Origin: Accumulibacter appositus
GTDB lineage: Bacteria; Pseudomonadota; Gammaproteobacteria; Burkholderiales; Rhodocyclaceae
Strand: one strand, 5' to 3'
DNA length: 64,000 nucleotides
Assembly (NCBI RefSeq): GCF_035440685.1
Contig: NZ_DAORMW010000012.1
Positions 9,203 to 17,755 of the stretch are shown one piece after another. The notes below the pieces were generated by a model that was given only the letters and a program-made list of their open reading frames with translations, was not told where the DNA came from and made no database searches. Every line of letters begins with the position of its first letter. Position 1 is the stretch's first letter. A program made the translations under genes and the position numbers.

Positions 9203-9535
9203 ATGGCACAAGAAAAACCCGCAAGCCCCGCAGCGCCGGCCAAGGCTCCGGAAGAAGCCCTCGAAACGCGAGCGGGCACAGCCGGGGAGCAGCAGATCCG
9301 GATGAATACCGAATCTGTGAAGAGCAGCTATTGCAACATGGTCAACGTGACGACGACGCGCGAGGAAGTGGTGATGAACTTCGGGGTCAATGAGAGCTGG
9401 GACCGCGGCGCTGCCGAGTACGATGTCAGGCTGGAGCATCGCATCGTGATGAGTCCCTTCGCCGCCAAGCGTCTGGCTCTGATGCTCGGCAAGCTGGTTA
9501 CGGAATACGAGGCTCGCTACGGCGAACTAAAGTAA
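9203..9535 (+). CDS. DUF3467 family protein
   Basis: A 110-residue soluble protein. The C-terminal ~75 residues (SYCNMVNV..TTREEVVMNFG..., ending in LGKLVTEYEARYG) match the DUF3467 family, small proteins of unknown function. The Pro/Ala-rich N-terminus is probably disordered. ATG 9203 is preferred over an upstream in-frame ATG at 9095 because GGGAGA at 9190-9195 gives a proper ribosome-binding site. It is the first gene of the same-strand cluster leading to the adaptor, M50 and SecA-like genes. A chaperone or pilot role for the export machine is possible but only from context. Confidence 0.85.
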   Translation: MAQEKPASPAAPAKAPEEALETRAGTAGEQQIRMNTESVKSSYCNMVNVTTTREEVVMNFGVNESWDRGAAEYDVRLEHRIVMSPFAAKRLALMLGKLVTEYEARYGELK

Positions 9536-9611
9536 GCGCTATCGGCGACGCCCGTCGCCATTGGCGCCTGACCGCCAGCGAGATACCTGCCCTTGATCGG
9601 CAGGCCTTGCT

Positions 9612-9669
9612 TTCCAGTTTCCATTGTCGCGCCGGTTTCGAGGCCATCACTTGTCTTCCAGTTTCCATT
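9612..9669 (+). repeat. Paired 14-bp direct repeat upstream of the GAF-HlyD gene
   Basis: TTCCAGTTTCCATT occurs exactly at 9612-9625 and 9656-9669, a 44-bp period or four helical turns, with a partial third TTCCAG at 9671. It lies just before the chosen start of the adaptor gene. It could be a regulator binding site or a simple slippage duplication. Confidence 0.4.
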
Positions 9670-9692
9670 CTTCCAGCGGGCCCGGCGCAGCT

Positions 9693-11516
9693 ATGTCGCC
9701 TGGTGCTGGCGATCATGCCCGGCGCGCGCACGACGATGCGCTGTGGGGAGCCTTTGCTTCGGCGCAAACTTCGACCGAATTCTGCAGCAGCTGGCTGGCA
9801 TTGCAATGCCTACAGGTGGCCGACGTGCGTGCGGCCTTGCTGCTGCTCGAGCAGGGCAGCGGTACTTTCGTTCCGGCCGCCGTCTGGCCGTCCGAGCAGA
9901 CCGACGTCACCTATCTGGCGCCGGCCGCTCAACAATGCCTGAGCGAGCGGCGCGGCGTTCTCCTCTCCGGACAGGCAGGTGCGCTGGTGGTCGTCGCCTA
10001 TCCGGTGGAACTCGAAGGACAGGTGCACGGGGCGGTGGTGCTCGATGTCGCCGAGCGGCCGGAAGCCGCTCTGCAACTGGTGCTGCGGCAACTGCACTGG
10101 GGAATCGGCTGGATCGAGACGCTGTTTCTGCGCCGCCAGAATGGCGACGACGCGCAGGCCTTGCAGCGGGCGCGAGTCGCTCTCGACGTGCTCGGCCTGG
10201 CGTCGGAGCAGGCCCGCCTCGAGCCCCTGGCGATGGCGGTGGTCAACGATCTTGCCAGCCGCTTCAACTGCGACCGGGTGTCGCTCGGCGTAGACCGGGG
10301 AGGGCGAGCGCGTTTGCTGGCCATGTCGCACTCGGCCTTTTTCGAAAAGAAGAGCCAGTTCGTCACCAGCCTCGAAAACGCCATGGACGAGGCGCTCGAT
10401 CAGCGGCGCAGCGTCGTCTTTCCGGCCGCCGCGGACAGCTCCAGCGGCATTGCCATTGCCCACCGCGATTTTGCCGCGACGCGAGCGGTGTGCTCGGTGG
10501 TCCTCAGCAGTCGTGGCATCGGCGTTGGCGTACTGACTTTCGAGCGCGATGAGGGGACGCCTTTCAGCGTCGACGAAACGAGAACTTTCGAAGCGGTCAG
10601 CGCCTTGCTCGGGCCTTTGCTCGAGAGTCGGGTCGATCAGCATCGCTGGTTTGCCGGTCGCCTGGTCGACAAGCTGCGCGCTTGGGGGCTGCATCTCAAG
10701 GATCCCCGCCGCCCGGGTTTTCGTGTCGGCCTGACTGCCGCCCTGCTGTTAGTGCTGAGCGTTTTCGTGCTCGACGGCGACTATCGAGTCAGCGCCGAAG
10801 CGGTGGTCGAGGGTGAGGTGCAACGTGCCGCGGTGGCTCCCTTCGATGGTTTCCTGCGCGAGGCGCCGGTGCGCGCCGGCTTCGTCGTCAAGAAGGGAGA
10901 GCTGTTGGCGACGCTTGACGATCGCGATCTGCGCGTCGAGCGTCAGCGCTGGTTATCCGAGCGCGAACAGCATCAGGCGCGCTACCGGGATGCGCTGGCC
11001 AAACATGAACGCGCCAATGCCAATGTCTCGCTGGCGCAGATACGGGAAGCCGATTCGCAACTGGCGCTGGTTGACGAGAAGCTGGCACGTGCCAACATCG
11101 TTGCGCCTTTTGACGGCATCGTCGTCTCCGGCGATCTCAGCCAGCTGCTCGGTTCGCCGGTCGAGCAGGGAAAACTGCTTTTCGAACTGGCGCCGCTGGA
11201 CGCCTACCGGGTAATCCTGAAAGTCGAGGATCGCGATATTCGCGATGTGCGCGTCGGCCAGACCGGCAGCCTGGTGCTCACCGGGCTGACCGGCGAAGCC
11301 CTGGCTTTCGAAGTGCGCAATGTGTCGATGGCCGAGGCCGAAGAGGGCAAGAACACTTTTCGCGTCGAAGCACAACTCGATCGCAGCGACCTCAAGCTGC
11401 GTCCCGGCATGGAAGGGGTCGGCAAGATCAGCGTCGGCGAACAGAGCTATGCCTGGATCTGGACGCATCGCCTGAGCGACTGGTTGCGCATGCAGGCCTG
11501 GATCTGGTTGCCGTAG
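9693..11516 (+). CDS. GAF-domain membrane protein with HlyD-like periplasmic adaptor
   Basis: About 607 residues. The N-terminal half resembles two GAF domains (roughly residues 20-140 and 170-315), which should lie in the cytoplasm. One membrane segment follows near residue 344 (LTAALLLVLSVFVL). The C-terminal part has the membrane-fusion-protein layout: a lipoyl-like half (AVVEGEVQRAAVAPFDGFL, KKGELLATLDD), a helical hairpin, the second half (IVAPFDGIVVSGD) and a beta-barrel (DVRVGQTGSLVL). Such adaptors link inner-membrane transporters to an outer-membrane channel. GAF input on an adaptor is unusual and suggests signal- or ligand-gated export. Start ATG 9693 is chosen over a TTG at 9624; neither has a strong ribosome-binding site. 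The M50-fusion gene follows after 13 bp. Confidence 0.85.
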   Translation: MSPGAGDHARRAHDDALWGAFASAQTSTEFCSSWLALQCLQVADVRAALLLLEQGSGTFVPAAVWPSEQTDVTYLAPAAQQCLSERRGVLLSGQAGALVVVAYPVELEGQVHGAVVLDVAERPEAALQLVLRQLHWGIGWIETLFLRRQNGDDAQALQRARVALDVLGLASEQARLEPLAMAVVNDLASRFNCDRVSLGVDRGGRARLLAMSHSAFFEKKSQFVTSLENAMDEALDQRRSVVFPAAADSSSGIAIAHRDFAATRAVCSVVLSSRGIGVGVLTFERDEGTPFSVDETRTFEAVSALLGPLLESRVDQHRWFAGRLVDKLRAWGLHLKDPRRPGFRVGLTAALLLVLSVFVLDGDYRVSAEAVVEGEVQRAAVAPFDGFLREAPVRAGFVVKKGELLATLDDRDLRVERQRWLSEREQHQARYRDALAKHERANANVSLAQIREADSQLALVDEKLARANIVAPFDGIVVSGDLSQLLGSPVEQGKLLFELAPLDAYRVILKVEDRDIRDVRVGQTGSLVLTGLTGEALAFEVRNVSMAEAEEGKNTFRVEAQLDRSDLKLRPGMEGVGKISVGEQSYAWIWTHRLSDWLRMQAWIWLP

Positions 11517-11529
11517 GCGGCTGACAGCC

Positions 11530-13677
11530 ATGGCCGCTCCTTTCCTCAGCGCCTCCTGGTATCGTGTCGCCGAGCTGCGTCCCGAGCTGCGCGCGCATGC
11601 GCGCATCCATCGCCAGCGTTTTCGCGGCCAGCCGTGGTACGTGCTGCACGATAGCGCCTCCGGCAAGCTGCATCGTTTCAGCCCCGCGGCCTACCGGGTG
11701 ATCCAGCTGATGGACGGGCAGCGAACGATCGACGAGATGTGGAACGAGGTGGCCGCTGAAGCTGGCGAAGACGCGCCGACGCAGGACGAAGTAATCCGCC
11801 TGCTAGCGCAACTGCACGCCGGTGACCTGTTGCAGGCCAATCTGCCTCCGGATGTCAACGAGCTGGCCGAGCGCGGCAGCAAGCAGAAGCGTCAGAAGCT
11901 GCTGCAAAGCTTCATCAACCCGATGTCGATCCGCATTCCCCTGTGGGATCCGGACGCCTTCCTGAACCGTACCTGGCCGCTGGTGCGACCGGTATTCAGT
12001 CTGCTCGGCGTTCTGCTTTGGTTGCTGCTGGTGCTGCCGGCGATCGTGCTTGCCGGCGTGAACTGGCATGAGCTGACAGCCAACCTCAGCGATCAGGTGC
12101 TCTCGGCGCACAATCTCCTCCTGCTCTGGCTGGTCTACCCGCTGATCAAGGCGCTGCACGAACTGGGTCACGCCTACGCCGTCAAGTCGGGCGACGGCGA
12201 GGTTCATGAGATGGGCATCATGCTGCTTGTCCTGGCGCCGATTCCCTACGTCGACGCGACCGCCTCGGGTGCTTTTCGCAACAAATGGCGACGGGCGATG
12301 GTCGGCGCCGCCGGGATGCTGGTCGAGCTCTTCCTGGCGGCGATCGCCATGGCGGTGTGGGTGATGGTCGAGCCCGGGCTGGTGCGCTCGATCGCCTTCA
12401 ACGTGCTCTTCGTCGCCGGTGCCTCGACGCTGCTCTTCAACGGCAATCCGCTGTTGCGCTACGACGGCTATTACGTTCTCGCCGATCTGATCGAGATCGC
12501 CAATCTCGGTAACCGCTCGAACCAGTACTGGCAATGGCTTGTCAAGCGCTACCTCTTCGGCATCAAGACCGTCGAGCGGCCACCGGCGTCGGCCGGCGAG
12601 CGGCGCTGGTTTCTCTTCTACGGGGCGGCGTCTTTCGTCTACCGGACGCTGGTGATGATTGTCATCACGCTGTTCGTCGCCGGCGAGTTTTTCTTTGTCG
12701 GGGTGGTGCTGGCGCTTTGGGCGGCGACGACGATGTTCGTGCTGCCGATCGGCAAAGGCCTCAACTATGTCCTGTCGAGTCCCGAACTGCAGCGTAATCG
12801 GATGCGCGCGAAGTTGGTCACCTTCGGTTCGCTGGCCCTCTTTCTGGCCTTTGTATTCTCGGTGCCGATGCCCTTGCGCACCCACGCCGAAGGCGTGGTC
12901 TGGGTTCCCGAGAACGCCGAAGTGCGTGCCGGTGCCGATGGTTTCGTCGAGCAGCTGCTGGTCCAGCCAGAGGACCGGGTCGCGGTCGGCGATCTCTTGC
13001 TGGTCACCACCCAGCCGGCGCTTGCTGCCGAAGTCGAGCAGGCGCGGGCGCGGGTACGCCAGCTCGAGGTGCAGTACACCACGCAGATGTTCGACGAGCG
13101 CGTACAGGCAGCAGCGACCAGCGAGGATCTGCGCCGGGAGCGGATTGCCCTGGCACGCGCCGAAGAGAGGCTCGATTCGCTGCTCGTGGTCGCCGCCGTT
13201 CCCGGTGCGCTCAAGCTGGCGCGGCCGCAGGACCTGCCGGAGCGCTTCGTAAAGAAGGGCGAGTTGCTCGGCTACATCGTCGACGGCCCACCCCGCTTGG
13301 TGCGCGTCGTCGTCAGCCAGGATGACATCGCTCTGGTTCGCGAGGCGCGCGACGAGGTGCAGGTAAAAATCACCGACCGCATCGAGAAGACCTATACCGC
13401 GCGCCTGATACGCGAGGTGCCGGGTGCGCACGACGAGTTGCCCAGCAAGGCGCTGTCGCTCGAAGGTGGCGGTCCGCACGGCACCGATCCGCGCGACCCC
13501 AATGGTCGCAAATCGTTGCAGAGGCTGTTTCAGTTCGACCTCGAGTTGCCGCCGGAGGTGGGGCCGCTACAGATCGGTACGCGCGTCTATGTGCGTTTCC
13601 ACCACCGCGCCGAACCACTGGGCGAGCAGTGGGGGCGCCGGCTGCGACAGCTCTTCCTCTCGCGTTTCAATGTCTAG
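11530..13677 (+). CDS. PqqD-like / M50 metalloprotease / HlyD fusion membrane protein
   Basis: 715 residues. Residues ~10-105 resemble a PqqD-type peptide-binding domain (FSPAAYRVIQLMDG...TIDEMW). A multi-span membrane region carries the site-2-protease zinc motif H-E-L-G-H at residues 210-214 and the second motif N-G-N-P-L-L-R-Y-D-G-Y-Y, so the protease is predicted to be complete. After the last membrane span (near VTFGSLALFLAFVF) there is a HlyD-like periplasmic part with a lipoyl-like half (GADGFVEQLLVQPEDRVAVGD), a coiled coil and a barrel. This architecture is known next to modified-peptide exporters; here it neighbours a SecA-like ATPase. It could be the membrane platform, the processing protease, or both. 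The last 8 bases overlap the SecA-like start, implying translational coupling. Confidence 0.88.
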   Translation: MAAPFLSASWYRVAELRPELRAHARIHRQRFRGQPWYVLHDSASGKLHRFSPAAYRVIQLMDGQRTIDEMWNEVAAEAGEDAPTQDEVIRLLAQLHAGDLLQANLPPDVNELAERGSKQKRQKLLQSFINPMSIRIPLWDPDAFLNRTWPLVRPVFSLLGVLLWLLLVLPAIVLAGVNWHELTANLSDQVLSAHNLLLLWLVYPLIKALHELGHAYAVKSGDGEVHEMGIMLLVLAPIPYVDATASGAFRNKWRRAMVGAAGMLVELFLAAIAMAVWVMVEPGLVRSIAFNVLFVAGASTLLFNGNPLLRYDGYYVLADLIEIANLGNRSNQYWQWLVKRYLFGIKTVERPPASAGERRWFLFYGAASFVYRTLVMIVITLFVAGEFFFVGVVLALWAATTMFVLPIGKGLNYVLSSPELQRNRMRAKLVTFGSLALFLAFVFSVPMPLRTHAEGVVWVPENAEVRAGADGFVEQLLVQPEDRVAVGDLLLVTTQPALAAEVEQARARVRQLEVQYTTQMFDERVQAAATSEDLRRERIALARAEERLDSLLVVAAVPGALKLARPQDLPERFVKKGELLGYIVDGPPRLVRVVVSQDDIALVREARDEVQVKITDRIEKTYTARLIREVPGAHDELPSKALSLEGGGPHGTDPRDPNGRKSLQRLFQFDLELPPEVGPLQIGTRVYVRFHHRAEPLGEQWGRRLRQLFLSRFNV

Positions 13678-15709
13678 GGCGCTGCTCGACCGCTGGCAGG
13701 TGCATGAGTTTGCCCCCGGCCTGTACGCGGAGCGTCGCGACCTCAAGGACGGTCGTCTCGACCGCTTCATCGGGCGCTTGCTCGGGCGCTGCGCACAGGC
13801 CGGTTCGCCGCTGCGCGGCCGCGATCTGCGCCGCTTTGCGGAGCGTGTTCAGGCGCTGGATGCCGCTTTGCTGGCCATCGACGAGGACGGGCTGCGCAGC
13901 CGGGCGCTGGCCGTGCGCACTGCCCTGGCGGTTGAAGGGCTCGCCGAGGGGCCGCTGGCCGAGTGCTTTGCGCTGGTGCGCGAAGTCTGTTCGCGCCGGC
14001 TCGGCTTGCGCCATTACCCGGTGCAGCTGATGGGCGGCTACGCCATGTTGGCCGGAGCACTGGCCGAAATGCAGACCGGCGAGGGCAAGACCCTGACCGC
14101 CGTCCTGCCGGCCGTGGCCGTGGCCCTGGCGGGCGCGCCGGTGCACGTGATCACCGTCAATCCCTATCTGGCGGCGCGCGATGCCGAGTATCTGGCGCCG
14201 GTCTATGAATTCTTCGGCTTGCGGGTCGGCCTGATCGTCCCCGATCTGGAAACCGCGCAGCGTGTCGAGGCCTATGCTGCCGACGTCACCTATTGCGTCA
14301 ACAAGGACCTGGTCTTCGACTATCTGCGCGACCGGATTACGCAGAAGCGCGTCCGCGCTGGCCCGCGGGCGCTGCTCGATGGCTGGCTGGCCGGGCCGCG
14401 CAGCCAGAGTCAGACTCAGCTTCCAACTCAGACGCCGGGGCGTGCCAGCGTCCTGCTGCGTGGCCTCTACTTCGCGATCGTCGACGAAGCCGATAGCGTG
14501 CTGATCGACGAGGCACGAACGCCGCTGATCATTTCCAGTGACGTCGATGACCCGAACGGGCGTGCCCTTTACGAGCAGGCACTGGCCCTGGCCAGCAGCC
14601 TGAAAAGCAAGGGTCATTACCTGCTCCGGCCCAAGGAGCGGAGCATCGAACTGACCGACGCCGGTCGCGCGGCGGTTGGCGATTTCGCCTGCGGGCTGCC
14701 CGGCCTGTGGCGCATACCGCGGGCGCGCGAGGAACTGGTCGAACAGGGCCTGTCGGCGCTGCACCTCTTTCAGCTCGACCGGCATTACATCATCAGCGAC
14801 GACAAGGTGCAGATCGTCGACGAGTACACCGGTCGGGTGATGGCTGACCGCTCGTGGGAGCGCGGTCTGCACCAGATGATCGAGGTCAAGGAAGCGCTGG
14901 CGATCAGCAAGCGCCGTGACACCATTTCGCGCATCACCTATCAGCGCTTCTTTCGCCGTTACCTGTGCCTGGCCGGGATGAGCGGCACGGCAACCGAAGT
15001 GGCGCCGGAAATGCGCTCGGTGTATGCGATGGACGTACTGCGCATTCCGCCGAATCGACCGGTCGTGCGCCGCGACCTCGGGCAGCGGGTGTTTCTCGAC
15101 AGCGACAGTCGCTGGGCTGCAGTGGTGCGGCGCGCCGGGGAAATGAGCACCGCCGGACGGGCGGTGCTGATCGGGACCCGTTCGGTGGCCGCTTCCGAAC
15201 TGGCCAGCCTGCGCCTGAGTGCGGCCGGATTGGCGCACGAAGTGCTCAACGCACGCCAGGATCAACGCGAGGCCGAGATCATCGCCGAGGCCGGTCAGCC
15301 GGGGCGGATCACGGTGGCCACCAACATGGCGGGGCGCGGCACCGATATCCTGCTCAGCCCGCAAGTGCGCCAGGCGGGCGGCCTGCACGTGATTCTTTCC
15401 GAATACCATGATTCGGCGCGCATCGATCGCCAGCTCTTCGGCCGTGCCGGTCGGCAGGGTGACCCGGGATCATGCGAAGCGATCGTCTCGCTTGATGACG
15501 AATTGTTTCTCGCCCATGCTTCGGCTCTGCTCGGCTGCTTGCGCGGGCGCGTTTCGGAGGCGGGGCTGCTGCCGGCACCGCTCGCACGCCTGCTGCGCCA
15601 GACCGCGCAAACAGCGGCCGAGCGGCAGAATTCGCAGATTCGGCGGCAGACGGTTGAAATGGACAAGCGCGTTGAACAGTCTCTGGCGTTTGCTGGAAGA
15701 GGAGAGTAG
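13670..15709 (+). CDS. Short SecA-like translocation ATPase
   Basis: 679 residues, against 840-910 for housekeeping SecA. Both helicase-type nucleotide-binding lobes are intact: Walker A M-Q-T-G-E-G-K-T at 134-141, D-E-A-D at 272-275 followed by S-V-L-I-D-E-A-R-T-P-L-I-I-S, then I-V-D-E-Y-T-G-R, L-A-G-M-S-G-T-A, A-T-N-M-A-G-R-G-T-D-I and G-R-A-G-R-Q-G-D from 591. The preprotein-crosslinking insert is shortened to roughly 100 residues. The chain ends about 80 residues after the last motif, so most of the helical scaffold, the wing domain and the zinc-binding tail are missing. It is therefore a specialised paralogue, not the cell's main SecA. ATG 13670 overlaps the M50 gene by 8 bases. Inferred role: energising export of the giant proteins, possibly with a non-SecYEG partner. 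Confidence 0.9.
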   Translation: MSRALLDRWQVHEFAPGLYAERRDLKDGRLDRFIGRLLGRCAQAGSPLRGRDLRRFAERVQALDAALLAIDEDGLRSRALAVRTALAVEGLAEGPLAECFALVREVCSRRLGLRHYPVQLMGGYAMLAGALAEMQTGEGKTLTAVLPAVAVALAGAPVHVITVNPYLAARDAEYLAPVYEFFGLRVGLIVPDLETAQRVEAYAADVTYCVNKDLVFDYLRDRITQKRVRAGPRALLDGWLAGPRSQSQTQLPTQTPGRASVLLRGLYFAIVDEADSVLIDEARTPLIISSDVDDPNGRALYEQALALASSLKSKGHYLLRPKERSIELTDAGRAAVGDFACGLPGLWRIPRAREELVEQGLSALHLFQLDRHYIISDDKVQIVDEYTGRVMADRSWERGLHQMIEVKEALAISKRRDTISRITYQRFFRRYLCLAGMSGTATEVAPEMRSVYAMDVLRIPPNRPVVRRDLGQRVFLDSDSRWAAVVRRAGEMSTAGRAVLIGTRSVAASELASLRLSAAGLAHEVLNARQDQREAEIIAEAGQPGRITVATNMAGRGTDILLSPQVRQAGGLHVILSEYHDSARIDRQLFGRAGRQGDPGSCEAIVSLDDELFLAHASALLGCLRGRVSEAGLLPAPLARLLRQTAQTAAERQNSQIRRQTVEMDKRVEQSLAFAGRGE

Positions 15710-15713
15710 GAAA

Positions 15714-16631
15714 ATGGCAAGTTGGGCAAGGCGGATGAAAATCGGCGCCCGCAGCGCCGTGCTGCTGGCACTTGTGTGTACCGGCCGGGGTTTCGCGGCC
15801 GAGTTCGACTGCATCATCGAACCGAGCAAGACGGTGGACGTGCGCGCAGCCAGCGAGGGCCTGATCGAGAAAATCTGGGTCGATCGCGGCGACATGGTCA
15901 AGAAGGATCAGGTGCTGGTCACCCTGGATTCCGGCGTCGAGAAAGCGGCGGTCGATTCAGCCCGCTATCGCGCGACGATGCAAGGCAAGATCCGCACCGG
16001 CGAAAGCCGCGTCGCATTTTCGACGACCAAGTACCAGCGCCGTGAAAAACTGGCCAGCCAGTCATTCATCTCGCTCAGCGACCGAGATGAAGCCCTGACC
16101 GAAAAGCAACTCGCCGAATCCGAGTTACTCGAAGCCAAGGACGACCGTCGCCTGTCGGAGATCGAGTACCGCCGCTTGTCCGAGCAACTGCGTCTGCGCA
16201 CCATCAAGAGTCCAGTTGACGGCATCGTCGTCGATCGTCTGCTCAGCGCCGGCGAACTTGCCGACAATCGCGACCTGCGCAAGCCGATCCTCCGGCTGGC
16301 CGCCATCGGCACGCTGTACGTCGAGGTTCTGATGCCCATTGACGCCTTCGGCAAGCTCAGCGCCGGCCAGGCAGTCGAAGTCCTTCCGGAAGCGCCGATC
16401 GGCGGACGCTACACGGCGACGGTGCAGGTCATCGACCGCGTGTTCGATGCCGCCAGCGGCACCTTTGGGGTGCGCCTGGAACTGGCCAATCCGGATCTGA
16501 AACTGCCCGCCGGCATCAAGTGCAAGGCCAGCTTCCCGGCCATCGCTGGTCGTTCCGCCGCTTCGCCGGCATTGCCGGCGCCGCGCGCGACGGGCAAGCC
16601 GGCAGCAGCGCCTGCGGCAAAAACGATGTAG
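15714..16631 (+). CDS. HlyD-like periplasmic adaptor
   Basis: 305 residues with a signal peptide (basic start, AVLLALVCTG core, cleavage after GFAA). It has lipoyl-like halves (VRAASEGLIEKIWVDRGD; TIKSPVDGIVVDRLLSAGE) around a coiled-coil hairpin, then a beta-barrel (GKLSAGQAVEVLPEA) and an Ala/Pro-rich tail. It resembles RND/HlyD adaptors but lacks a membrane anchor, so it should be free or lipid-independent in the periplasm. It starts 4 bases after the SecA-like stop with a purine-rich ribosome-binding site (GGAGAGTAGG). It is the second adaptor of the cluster, yet no ABC, RND or TolC gene accompanies it. Confidence 0.87.
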   Translation: MASWARRMKIGARSAVLLALVCTGRGFAAEFDCIIEPSKTVDVRAASEGLIEKIWVDRGDMVKKDQVLVTLDSGVEKAAVDSARYRATMQGKIRTGESRVAFSTTKYQRREKLASQSFISLSDRDEALTEKQLAESELLEAKDDRRLSEIEYRRLSEQLRLRTIKSPVDGIVVDRLLSAGELADNRDLRKPILRLAAIGTLYVEVLMPIDAFGKLSAGQAVEVLPEAPIGGRYTATVQVIDRVFDAASGTFGVRLELANPDLKLPAGIKCKASFPAIAGRSAASPALPAPRATGKPAAAPAAKTM

Positions 16632-16715
16632 CTGATCTAGGTTTCATCGGGTCGGAAGTTTGCCTCTGCACGGCTGGCAAGGCGCGACGACTCTTGCACC
16701 TGTCAGGGGAAGCTG

Positions 16716-17477
16716 ATGAACGTCAATCCGGATCGTTTCGCCGCACGGGTCGCCAGTCTCCTGCTCGCCCTGGCGTCGTCCTGGCTGGCCCTCGGCGTTT
16801 GCCGTGCCGATGTGCCGACGCCTGCGCAGGAATGCCGGTTGCGCAACGCCGCGATCTGCGAGCTGAATGGTGTGCGGTTCATGGTCGACGGACCTTGCCC
16901 GCCGGCGGCGCGAACGATCCGCCCGCCGGGTAACGAGCCCTGCGAAGAAATCGCGCCGAGCACTACCCGCATCGTTCAGCTTCCCACGGCGACAATGGTT
17001 CCTGGGCAAATGCCCGCACTGCAAGGCGTCGTGCCGCCAGCGACGGCCGGGGCCGTGCCGACGGCCCCGGTCCGGCGGGATCTGGCGTGGGTCGGACAGG
17101 CCGAGCGCTGGCTTCTGCCGCTACTGCTGCTTGGCGGCGGCCTCTTGCTCGCCGGTCTTTGCCTCTTCCTGGTTTTCCGGCGCCGTGCCGTACGCAAGGA
17201 TCGGCCCCCCCCCGAGGTGGCAGACGGTGTTACGCGTCCGCTGCTACAACTGCTCGTCGCGGCCGCCTGCGCCGTGCCGCTCGGTTACCAGGCCGCGGCG
17301 CTCGCTTTCCAGTGGGTTTTCTCGCGGGCCGACAATCACGATACGGCGCTGCCCGTACTGCTGGCTGCGCCGGTCGCCGCGGTCGTCTTCCTGCTGGTCA
17401 CCGGTCTTTCCTTCGCGCTCATTGGTTTGCTGCTCGCGTGGCTGTTCAAAGGGCAGGGGAAGGTCCCGCGAAAGTAG
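16716..17477 (+). CDS. Membrane protein of unknown function
   Basis: 253 residues. A signal peptide or first membrane segment (ARVASLLLALASSWLALGV) is followed by a ~90-residue periplasmic stretch with four cysteines (ECRL, AICE, GPCP, EPCE), probably two disulfides. Three further membrane segments follow: WLLPLLLLGGGLLLAGLCLFLV, LLVAAACAVPLGYQAAALAF and LPVLLAAPVAAVVFLLVTG with its extension. AGGGG before ATG 16716 is a good ribosome-binding site. I do not recognise the family. Its position 84 bp after the HlyD gene on the same strand suggests it belongs to the same cluster. The IS91 remnant begins directly after its stop, so the C-terminus might have been altered by that insertion. Confidence 0.7.
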   Translation: MNVNPDRFAARVASLLLALASSWLALGVCRADVPTPAQECRLRNAAICELNGVRFMVDGPCPPAARTIRPPGNEPCEEIAPSTTRIVQLPTATMVPGQMPALQGVVPPATAGAVPTAPVRRDLAWVGQAERWLLPLLLLGGGLLLAGLCLFLVFRRRAVRKDRPPPEVADGVTRPLLQLLVAAACAVPLGYQAAALAFQWVFSRADNHDTALPVLLAAPVAAVVFLLVTGLSFALIGLLLAWLFKGQGKVPRK

Positions 17478-17755
17478 GGGACTTTTTCGGCGACTACGCG
17501 GCTCTCGCCGACGGGGCCGCCTTCGCCGCCTGGCTGGCGCCGCTGCGACGGTGCGCATGGGTGGTCTATGCGAAACCCCCGTTTGCCGGACCGGCCGCGA
17601 CCGCGGTGCTGGCGTCTCTGTCCTGCGATACGCATCGCGTGGCGATTTCGAACCAGCGACTGCTTGCCATGGATGAGCGTGGCGTGACCTTCCGATGGAA
17701 GGACTATCGGGCCAAGGGCAGGACGCGCCACAAGAGGATGACGCTCGCTGCCGAC
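17477..17755 (+). pseudogene. IS91-family transposase fragment
   Basis: About 93 codons read F-F-G-D-Y-A-A-L-A-D, W-V-V-Y-A-K-P-P-F, T-H-R-V-A-I-S-N and V-T-F-R-W-K-D-Y-R-A-K-G-R, ending in M-T-L-A-A. These are hallmark stretches of the C-terminal half of IS91/IS801-type Y2 (HUH) transposases. There is no start, no catalytic tyrosine region and the similarity stops abruptly, so it is a dead remnant abutting the preceding membrane-protein gene. It marks past insertion activity in the region. Confidence 0.75.
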
